DNA from: Botryococcus braunii
Taxonomy: Eukaryota > Chlorophyta > Trebouxiophyceae
Assembly (NCBI GenBank): GCA_002005505.1
Contig: KV908380.1
Coordinates: 476,536-489,035, forward strand
Direction: 5' to 3'
Length of the DNA: 12,500 nucleotides
Part shown: piece by piece, positions 1 to 6,735 of the stretch
Layout of the letters: each line of letters begins with the position of its first letter
Numbering within the stretch: position 1 is the first letter of the stretch
Notes under the pieces: model-generated
What the model was told of the DNA's origin: nothing
Databases searched by the model: none
What the model saw: only the letters and a program-made list of their open reading frames with translations
Translations under genes and position numbers: made by a program

Positions 1-618
1 TGCCACTTTTCCACAACTTGACTCCCCTCCACATGAAATGGACTTATACCCTATTATGGTTTTGGAAAAAGTTTTGCCAGTTGCATTGAATTCACAACAA
101 CCGCGACGGGGATAGGAAGTAAGCAAACGACATGAACTCCTATGCACCCTCAGTGGGGTTGCATACAGCTTTACAGTATCGCCTGTGACGATGAACACCA
201 TATGACAAGCCAATTTTGCACGGGAAACAAAAGCCAGGGTGTTAAGTACCTGAAAGCTGTTCTTGACAGATGCAAGATTGTACACCTTGCCTGGCTCTCC
301 ATGAAAGAAGAAAGGTGTTCCATCAAAGGCCTGAATCAGAGGATCTCCTTTTGCGTTGCCATTGCCGTTCCCATTCCCATTTCCGTTCCCATTGCCTTTG
401 CCGTTCCCATTGCCGTTGCCGTTCCCATTGCCGTTCCCATTGCCATTCCCATTGCCATTGCCGTTGCCATTGCCGTTGCCATTACCATTGCCGTTGCCGT
501 TCCCATTCCCATTGCGACTCGCATCATTGGTGGATTGGCCCGACACAAGGACAGCAAAAGGCTGTAGCACTGCCAAAACCGCGATGAAGACAGCAGTTTG
601 CTTCAAGTACTTGGCCAT
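1..618 (-). CDS. Secreted Asn-Gly-repeat protein with FDG/FHGEPGK block (5' part, runs off window)
   Basis: The frame is open without a stop from ATG at 618-616 to the window edge (206 codons). Residues 1-27 form a signal peptide: MAKYLK, then a hydrophobic core ending AVLVSG. Residues 36-88 are an almost pure Asn-Gly dipeptide tract with one Lys at 74. From residue 92 comes DPLIQAFDGTPFFFHGEPGK followed by VYNL, which resembles the DP..FDG..F.FHGE.GK.YNL signature of von Willebrand D-like/root-cap-like secreted proteins; that family call is from memory and tentative. Later residues include CC, SCGGESSCG and other Cys, as expected outside the cell. A splice donor (CAG|GTACTT, about 249) is possible after residue 123, so the part beyond it could be intron even though it stays open. 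The start is supported by the paralog at 12095, whose first 24 codons align (KYLK.TA......LA.LQPFAVL). Role unknown; extracellular or wall location is inferred. Confidence 0.75.
   Translation of the reverse strand, partial: MAKYLKQTAVFIAVLAVLQPFAVLVSGQSTNDASRNGNGNGNGNGNGNGNGNGNGNGNGNGNGNGNGNGNGNGKGNGNGNGNGNGNGNAKGDPLIQAFDGTPFFFHGEPGKVYNLASVKNSFQVLNTLAFVSRAKLACHMVFIVTGDTVKLYATPLRVHRSSCRLLTSYPRRGCCEFNATGKTFSKTIIGYKSISCGGESSCGKVA
355..513 (-). repeat. (Asn-Gly)n coding repeat, hexanucleotide-like AAYGGN
   Basis: These 53 codons alternate AAT/AAC with GGC/GGG/GGT/GGA; the only substitution is AAA (Lys) at 399-397. Third bases vary freely while the dipeptide is kept. This suggests selection on the protein rather than recent pure slippage. 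The paralog at 12095 has no such tract in the visible exons. Confidence 0.9.
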
Positions 619-1315
619 CCTACACAGGAAATCTGATTATAAATTTGTGATTAAAATGTGCTGTTTAAAATATTACAGTATTATGACAGGTTTCTGAGTA
701 CCGTGGGGCGAATAACACAGTTTTATGAAGGGGCGAATGCTTTCGGCGGCGATTCTACCACGACGTGAAACAACGCCAGCCTAAAGCAATCTGTTAGACA
801 ATAAGAACACTATAAATGTTAATTATCTTTGTTTGAAGTTCCAAAACTCTAATCATTGCATGCGTGTTACGACTTTGGCATGTCTTTCGTCCGACATGCT
901 AATGCCCGCTGGTTACCATTGAATGTTGATCTAGAATAGATCTAAATATAGAGTAAACTTCGAACAACCACATTGAAAGAAAAGGGTCCTTTTGGAACAA
1001 GGCATAAACAAGCACGCAGGAGGAGTCGGACTTGCCTGGCATATATTTGTAACAGATCCTCTGTGAAGGCTGCTGTTGTTTTGTTGTCACTGGCGATAAG
1101 AGTATTGAGCGGAGGATATTTTTTTGATGAAATTAACTCTCTCAACTGGAACCTGAGCGGTATAAATGCTACTGTTGTAGAACAGTGTTCATATGTGATT
1201 TCCAGTCACAGTCGCTCGATGTTTTTAAATACCAACTGTTGGAGGATTTCGGAGTACCATCTCGATAAATTGGTACGATCGTACACAGAAGATCGAGTAA
1301 AAGGCCCGTTTTCCA
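560..1315 (-). repeat. Left arm of a large diverged inverted duplication (gene start plus upstream region)
   Basis: Read on the minus strand, this stretch aligns with about 11385-12180 on the plus strand, from the signal-peptide codons outward for about 700 bases with small indels. The best blocks are 1254-1289 with 11400-11435 (5 or fewer changes), 1146-1190 with 11547-11591 (2 changes in 45), 1044-1103 with 11632-11691 (7 changes in 60, all transitions), and the blocks at 695-713 and 727-752. No gene other than the start of the NG-repeat gene is supported here; it looks like the shared upstream region of the two paralogs. Confidence 0.8.
695..752 (-). promoter_or_regulatory. Conserved upstream blocks of the left paralog
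   Basis: Two blocks survive almost unchanged between the paralogs at 77-134 bases upstream of the start codon. One reads CCGCCGAAAGCATTCGC then CCCTTCA on the minus strand (about 727-752); the other is GCCCCACGGTA followed by CTCAGA (about 695-713). The flanking sequence is much more diverged. This is what a shared promoter or 5'-UTR element would look like, but the factor and the transcription start are unknown. Confidence 0.45.
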
Positions 1316-1601
1316 CACCGATCGCGGCTACAAACTTGTAGTACCGTGCAGCAGGGTACAACAAGTACCTGCAAAAGCTCCAAAAGAGTACGAAGGAAAA
1401 AGGAAGATGGAAGGGCACGATGTAGCCGCGTACGCGTTTCCACCCCGATCGCGGGTACCAAACGTACCAGAAGGAATAGAGGGTGCCCACCAACATATCA
1501 GTGGGACGGCTACCGCTGAATTCCACTGGTACCTGGTACGGTACCAGGTGGGCTGGAATGATAAAATCCCAACGGTCACCACTGGGTGCCTGGTACGGTA
1601 C
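1254..1601. other. GTAC-rich cluster with nested palindromes
   Basis: Fifteen GTAC tetramers begin at 1254, 1273, 1281, 1341, 1356, 1365, 1388, 1430, 1455, 1464, 1529, 1536, 1541, 1593 and 1598. Between one and two are expected in 348 bases. Bases 1531-1549 form a perfect palindrome, ACCTGGTAC-G-GTACCAGGT. A related CACTGG..CCTGGTACGGTAC copy follows about 55 bases downstream, and a GCGATCGG(G/T)GTGGAAA segment occurs twice in this region (minus strand). No coding function is supported. It lies 640-980 bases upstream of the left gene, so a regulatory array or decayed repeat is possible. Confidence 0.5.
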
Positions 1602-1874
1602 AGGGTAGGAAGGATGGAAAGAAAGGAATTCCCCTTTGCCTTTAAATGATAACATCCCATAGGAACTGTCGATTTTCCTGATCGGACGAGCAAGTAGTCT
1701 GAGATTTGCAACTGGCCCTGCATCCTAGCCACGCATTGCCAAGCTCGCGGTGAACTCCAAGGTCCATGCATTTTTGTACCAGATGACAGCCACACTATTT
1801 TTCCGTGCATCGTTGCAGCAGATGGTTAACAGGACGCGCGAGCTTGAATTCTCCGTCCCCCCCCCCACCTCCTC
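1602..1874. other. No gene recognised
   Basis: Unique-looking sequence between the GTAC cluster and the microsatellite. It ends in a C10 run at 1857-1866. Open frames here on either strand are continuations of frames through low-complexity DNA and show no recognisable domain. Confidence 0.5.
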
Positions 1875-2440
<566 letters not shown>

Positions 2441-2486
2441 GATAGCTCTTAAGCAGTAAAGGATGCTCGAAGAATAACACAATTAC

Positions 2487-2639
2487 TGCCTTTCGTCATA
2501 TATGGGCATGCAGCGTATTCTGTGGACAGGCAGACAGTCCTTCAAAATTTGTTCCTTAAGCTTGAGCTTCTGTCGCGGACGACTGTCTGCTACATTGAAC
2601 CAGCACAACAAGACTAGCATCACCAGTGCCCAGCATCTT
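2487..2639 (-). mobile_element. Older copia-family LTR, left piece (split by the nested element)
   Basis: Begins TGCCTTTCG and carries ATATGGGCATGCAGCGTATT, CTGTGGACAGGCAGACAG, CGACTGTCTGCTACATTG and CCCAGCATCTT. These correspond in order to the A unit of the newer LTR at 2640-2802 but with many substitutions. It also matches about 9895-10021 (TACATTGAACCAGCACAAC shared exactly). The sequence resumes at 9669-10208 after the nested element is removed. The outer edge at 2487 is chosen by alignment with the TG start of the newer LTR and is approximate. Confidence 0.7.
2635..2639. repeat. Target site duplication ATCTT (left) of the copia element
   Basis: ATCTT directly precedes the TG of the left LTR and recurs at 9669-9673 directly after the CA of the right LTR. 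Five bases is the usual Ty1/copia duplication. It fixes both outer ends of the element. Confidence 0.9.
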
Positions 2640-2666
2640 TGTAAAAGGTTATGGGCAGTGGCGTAT

Positions 2667-2802
2667 CCTGTAAGCAAGCAGACAGGTCGTAAGTTCGTGC
2701 CTCTCCAGCTACAGTCCTTGACGACTGTCTGCTCTTTAGACACATGCAACTGCATGAACAAGACTGGCATCCTTATGTGCCCAGTATCTTTCCAAACCAG
2801 TT
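2667..2802 (-). repeat. LTR internal direct repeat unit A, copy 1
   Basis: Identical to 2999-3134 as far as read by eye and to 9060-9177 plus 9445-9462 except one base. It contains a long hairpin: AGCAGACAGGTCGT (2677-2690) pairs with ACGACTGTCTGCT (2721-2733) with one bulged G. Confidence 0.92.
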
Positions 2803-2881
2803 CCGTTACATGTTGATCTGTCAATGAGCATCTACACACGGATAAGCTCCTGACGGCTGAAAGCAAGTACCTTCCTATACT

Positions 2882-2923
2882 CAATCAAGACTCCGTCCCT
2901 TAGCTGTTTGGGAGACTTGATTG
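2882..2923 (-). other. Conserved hairpin in LTR segment B
   Basis: CAATCAAG (2882-2889) pairs with CTTGATTG (2916-2923); the stem can extend with one mismatch. The older LTR has CAATCCAGCC (9767-9776) pairing perfectly with GGCTGGATTG (9799-9808). One A-T pair has become C-G on both sides, which is a compensatory change. Confidence 0.6.
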
Positions 2924-2998
2924 TCCACTAAGATGGTTCACTTACAAACAAGCAATCAAACATGAACACATTACCAATACACACGCTGAGTCACCGCA

Positions 2999-3134
2999 CC
3001 TGTAAGCAAGCAGACAGGTCGTAAGTTCGTGCCTCTCCAGCTACAGTCCTTGACGACTGTCTGCTCTTTAGACACATGCAACTGCATGAACAAGACTGGC
3101 ATCCTTATGTGCCCAGTATCTTTCCAAACCAGTT
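2999..3134 (-). repeat. LTR internal direct repeat unit A, copy 2
   Basis: Second copy of the 136-bp unit, offset exactly 332 bases from the first. The 332-base offset equals the length difference between the two LTRs (701 against 369 bases once the nested insertion is removed). Confidence 0.92.
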
Positions 3135-3340
3135 GCTCGACTATGCGGTGATCGCAGCTTTAATAGTCCTTTCACACTAACGCGTAATCTAAATCAGATT
3201 GTACCTTATGTTCGAAATAGACCTCATCCGAACGTGTCTTGAGGTACCTTATGTGGATAGTGGACCCGTGTCCTAATAATGTACATTTGAAGATCACCTA
3301 AAGCACAAGGCATTCTATAATGTATGTTCACAACTCAACA

Positions 3341-3353
3341 CTTCCCCTTGCCT
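3341..3353 (-). other. Polypurine tract (plus-strand primer)
   Basis: On the minus strand AGGCAAGGGGAAG lies immediately before the TGTTGAG start of the 3' LTR and eight bases after the last stop codon of pol. This is the expected position for plus-strand DNA priming. Confidence 0.85.
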
Positions 3354-3447
3354 GCATGCTTTATGTGTATCTTCTCAAACCTAGTGAATCACGATGACCA
3401 ACAAACACGGGCTTAGCAAGTGGCTTGGTCATAATGTCAGCCACATT

Positions 3448-6400
3448 TCATGCAGATTCTACATAGAGTATATCTACCTGCCCAAGTGCCATAGCTTCCC
3501 TAGCATAGTGGAAGCTTACTGCAACATGCTTTGTGAATTTGGAATAAAGGGGGTTCCGTAAATTGGAAATGCATCCTTGGTTGTCACAGAAAATCTTGAC
3601 CCTCCAAGGTGCAGCCCCGATCTCTTCCAAGAAGCCCCTAAGCCAGTTGGCTTCCTTCACAATATGGCCGGCTGCCATAAACTCGGCTTGCACAGTTGAG
3701 GTAGCAACTGAGCTCTGCTTCTTGCTCCCCCAAACCACGGCACTACCATAGACTGATAGAACATAGCCAGTGGTGGAATACCTGTGGTCCTGGTCCCCAG
3801 CATAGTCGGCATCAACATAGCCTTCTAGCTCAGGCCCCTTTCCACCCAGAGTAAGAGCTAATTCTCTCGTATCTCTCAAGTACTTCAGCACTCGAATGGC
3901 CTCATTCCAGTGTGAGGTAGTGGGTGTCATTCTATACCTTGACAACACTCCAACAGCCTGAGAAATGTCAGGCCGGGTCGTATTGGCAATATATAGCAAC
4001 GATCCAATCAACTCACAGTATCGATGACCAGGTGGCAGTGGGGTACCTGCCCCATGTGACAAACCATCTGAGGACTCGGGTCTGCTGCTAGCCACGAAGT
4101 CCTTGGACATGGGGGTATCAACCACACGCCCATCATCAGCAACACCAAACTTTTCCACAAGAGCATCAATCTTGGGAGTGCAACTCATGGAAATAGTGCC
4201 CTGAACTCTATTGCGTAGGACCTGACACCCCAGGAAATCATTCACCTCTCCCAAATCATGGATGGTGAAGTCCTTCTTCAACAACTCTTTCCCCCACTCA
4301 ATCTCTGCAACTAATTTGGCAACTATGAGAAGATCATCAACATAAACAAGAATAAAGGACAGGTTGCCATCAGGGGCCCTCCTGATGTATACACCCGCAT
4401 TACTCTTGCACACACTATACCCCATCACGCTCAACTTGTCAGTCAAGGTCTTGTGCAAAGCCCGTGGGGCTTGTTTTGGACCGTATAGTGCCTTCCTGAG
4501 CTTGCACACAACCCTCGTGTTGCCATTCTCAAATCCTGGTGGTTGGGTCACATAGACCTCTTCCTCCAACTCTCCATTGAGAAAAGCCGTCTTGATATCC
4601 ACTTGGTGGATCTCAAGATTCTGTGTGGCAGCCACTGCCAGCACAGCCCTCCTTGCCCCATAGCTGCTGGTGGGTGCAAATACCTCCCCAACATCTATCC
4701 ATGGGATCTCTCTACACCCTTGGGCAACTAACCTCGCTTTAAAGCGAGTAACATTCCCATGTTCATCAATTTTAGTGGAGAATATCCAATGGACAGGAAT
4801 AACTTTTTGTCCATGTGGTCTGTCCACATACTCTAGAACCTCATGGGTATCAAGGGAATCCATCTCTTCCCTCATTGCTTGTTGCCAAAAATCCCACTGA
4901 GGGGAGCATTGGGCTTCCCTCAGGTTAGATGGCACGTGAACCTTTCCCAGCTTGACATAAGGTACATTTTGTACCTTATGCTGAGACTCTGCAGTACTGT
5001 CAGCACTCCTGGGACTGTTGTCTTTTATATCCCTCTGATCCTGGTTCCCAGAATAAGGTACATTTTGTACCTTATGTTGAGATCCTGCAGTACAGCCAGA
5101 CCTGCCAGAGCCCTCCCCAACTCTCTCTCTTGAACTGTCAGACTCATGCGCTCCACCATTACAATCTCTCACCTTTCTCAATGCAGGTGGAAGCAGCAGC
5201 TCTCTCTCTCTCCTGGACTCACACCTAGGTACACTACTCTGACTTTCCTGAGCTGCGCCTACTGTGTCAGGCTGCACCCCATAAGCATGACTGGTTCCCA
5301 GCTCAACTTGGCTACGTGCTTCCCCTGCTGCTGGCACTTCTAGCCCACTACTCTTCTCGCTAACATCTTCTCCAAGCATAGCCTCCCCTGTCTCAACCTG
5401 CCTCTGCAAATCAGGGAGACCTACCAAGCGTGGCTCACTCACAAGTACCTGGCCTGAGCCAGGGTCATGCATGGGGACCCCTACTGAGTCCCTCCTAGCC
5501 TGGCGCTGTTCATAACGCTGATCCCTTGTGAGGGTGGTTCCTGGGGGAAGTCTATGTTGAGACTTCCCCTGGAACCTGACCCCCTCCTGCATCTTCTGCA
5601 GTTTGTCCAGCTGCGAGTGCGCTTCAGCACCCCCCCGAGCTAAATTTTGAAGATGGCCCAGCACTGACCATGACTGCTGTGAGGTCTCTGAAGTGGCAGG
5701 GGAACCATCCTGGCTGCTGGGGGCTCCAGCCACAGGTCCGACTGAGCTCCTCAGCCTGATGTGATCCTCTGGAGAGCTGGCAGTGGTAGCAGGAGATCCA
5801 AAGGGCTTGCACTCCACCACTGGGTCATCCTCTGCTTCCCAAAAATTCACGGGAATGGCTATTGGTGAGCTGGGGACATTGGAATTGCCTCCCCTGCCCT
5901 GCGAGGACGCTCCTGAGAGCCATTGAGAGGATCCAGGTTGCACCTTAGACATACCCACTATCTCCCCTCCTCTCAAATGCTCAAGGAATGTGACATCCCT
6001 GCTCTCTTTCCATACACCATTGCCTACGTACACTCTATAGGCCTTGGACTGTGGGCAATACCCAGTGAACATGCCTGGAATGGTCTTTGGTCCAAATACA
6101 GACCGCTGACCTGGGGGAATGTGAACATGTGCCACACAGCCCCATGTGCGCAAGGAAGCAACATCAGGCTTTACCCCATAGAACATCTCAGTAGGGGTCA
6201 GAGGCCTGCCTGTGGTGGGGCCCACGTTGTACAGCAGGGTGGCAGACTCCAGTGCCTCCTTCCACAAGGAAGGGTCTGCTGCAGCGTGCACCAACAGGGT
6301 CCTTGTGCGCTCCTTCAGAGTCCGATTCATGCGCTCAGCAAGTCCATTTTGCTGAGGCGTGGATGGGGCTGAGGTCTCCATTCTAGTGCCCTGCTGAGTA

Positions 6401-6735
6401 CAAAATTCTTTGAACTGCTGATTCAGAAATTCTGTCCCTCTATCAGATCTCACACACTTCACCACTTTCTCATGAAATGTCTGCCAGTACTTCAAGAGCT
6501 CAATGAGGGCCTTGGGAATGGCTTCTTTCGACTTCACTGCCAATGAGGCTATCAGCTGGGATTTTTCATCCACCACAGTAACCCAAAAACGCTCTCCCGT
6601 GATTGCAGCTGGTGAAATGGGACCCACAGTGTCCACATGCACTCTATCTAACACACTCTCTGCAGGCCTAGAGGAAGCTGGAAAGGGGGGGCGAGAATGT
6701 TTCCCTTGTATACATGACTCACACTGGGGAGAACA
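3448..6735 (-). CDS. Integrase, reverse transcriptase and RNase H portion of the copia polyprotein (open between TAG and TGA)
   Basis: Starts directly after the TAG with CSPQCESCIQGK, which supplies the CX2C of the integrase finger. The integrase core has D660 (HVDTVGP), D723 (RSDRGTEF) and E759 (QQNGLAERMNRTL), spaced DD35E. A long Ser/Gln-rich linker (about 890-1220) follows and contains SQHKVQNVPY twice, at 1177-1186 and 1209-1218. Reverse transcriptase runs from about WIFSTKIDEHG (1275) through VDIKTAFLNG and LVYVDDLLIVA. RNase H shows EGYVDADYAGD, QAEFMAA and IFCDNQG. Three residues look wrong for conserved copia positions: LYGPKQAPRALH where LYGLKQAPRAWH is usual, and KHVAV where KHID. 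is usual. It has no start codon of its own, so it depends on the upstream frame. Confidence 0.88.
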   Translation of the reverse strand, partial: CSPQCESCIQGKHSRPPFPASSRPAESVLDRVHVDTVGPISPAAITGERFWVTVVDEKSQLIASLAVKSKEAIPKALIELLKYWQTFHEKVVKCVRSDRGTEFLNQQFKEFCTQQGTRMETSAPSTPQQNGLAERMNRTLKERTRTLLVHAAADPSLWKEALESATLLYNVGPTTGRPLTPTEMFYGVKPDVASLRTWGCVAHVHIPPGQRSVFGPKTIPGMFTGYCPQSKAYRVYVGNGVWKESRDVTFLEHLRGGEIVGMSKVQPGSSQWLSGASSQGRGGNSNVPSSPIAIPVNFWEAEDDPVVECKPFGSPATTASSPEDHIRLRSSVGPVAGAPSSQDGSPATSETSQQSWSVLGHLQNLARGGAEAHSQLDKLQKMQEGVRFQGKSQHRLPPGTTLTRDQRYEQRQARRDSVGVPMHDPGSGQVLVSEPRLVGLPDLQRQVETGEAMLGEDVSEKSSGLEVPAAGEARSQVELGTSHAYGVQPDTVGAAQESQSSVPRCESRRERELLLPPALRKVRDCNGGAHESDSSRERVGEGSGRSGCTAGSQHKVQNVPYSGNQDQRDIKDNSPRSADSTAESQHKVQNVPYVKLGKVHVPSNLREAQCSPQWDFWQQAMREEMDSLDTHEVLEYVDRPHGQKVIPVHWIFSTKIDEHGNVTRFKARLVAQGCREIPWIDVGEVFAPTSSYGARRAVLAVAATQNLEIHQVDIKTAFLNGELEEEVYVTQPPGFENGNTRVVCKLRKALYGPKQAPRALHKTLTDKLSVMGYSVCKSNAGVYIRRAPDGNLSFILVYVDDLLIVAKLVAEIEWGKELLKKDFTIHDLGEVNDFLGCQVLRNRVQGTISMSCTPKIDALVEKFGVADDGRVVDTPMSKDFVASSRPESSDGLSHGAGTPLPPGHRYCELIGSLLYIANTTRPDISQAVGVLSRYRMTPTTSHWNEAIRVLKYLRDTRELALTLGGKGPELEGYVDADYAGDQDHRYSTTGYVLSVYGSAVVWGSKKQSSVATSTVQAEFMAAGHIVKEANWLRGFLEEIGAAPWRVKIFCDNQGCISNLRNPLYSKFTKHVAVSFHYAREAMALGQVDILYVESA
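4956..4980. repeat. Perfect inverted repeat carrying the LTR motif, copy 1
   Basis: CATAAGGTACA-TTT-TGTACCTTATG: two 11-base arms and a 3-base spacer. On the coding strand it encodes HKVQNVPY. The arm contains GTACCTTATG, which also occurs twice in each LTR (3201 and 3244; 9529 and 9572). Confidence 0.9.
5053..5075. repeat. Perfect inverted repeat carrying the LTR motif, copy 2
   Basis: ATAAGGTACA-TTT-TGTACCTTAT: 10-base arms with the same TTT spacer. It encodes the second HKVQNVPY and lies 97 bases from copy 1 in the linker between integrase and reverse transcriptase. Confidence 0.9.

Larger units (their letters stand above)
2640..3340 (-). repeat. 3' LTR of the copia element (701 bp, A-B-A-C layout)
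   Basis: Runs from TGTAAAAGG to AACTCAACA on the plus strand. It contains a 136-bp direct repeat, A at 2667-2802 and A' at 2999-3134, identical as read, separated by a 196-bp B segment and followed by C (3135-3340). The 5' LTR has only one A and no B. The older LTR also has A-B-A-C, so this long form is ancestral. CATAAGGTAC motifs (minus strand) occur twice in C. Confidence 0.93.

Noticed and set aside
637..643. TTATAA as TATA box of the left gene
   Set aside because: Only about 20 bases from the ATG and not kept at the same place in the right paralog.
142..697. Frames reading Pro-Leu-Pro-Phe, Ala-Ile-Pro or His-Ser repeats over the NG tract
   Set aside because: Shadows of the minus-strand Asn-Gly tract; only the minus frame has a signal peptide and a paralog.
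1206..1655. 149-residue minus-strand frame across the GTAC cluster
   Set aside because: No recognisable domain, crosses palindromic repeats, and is not kept in the right arm.
2483..2884. 133-residue minus-strand frame
   Set aside because: Lies across the junction of the old and new LTRs; no domain.
2667..3134. CRISPR-like direct repeats
   Set aside because: Only two 136-base units inside an LTR of a eukaryotic retrotransposon.
5923..6372. 149-residue plus-strand frame antisense to integrase
   Set aside because: Shadow of the integrase coding strand.
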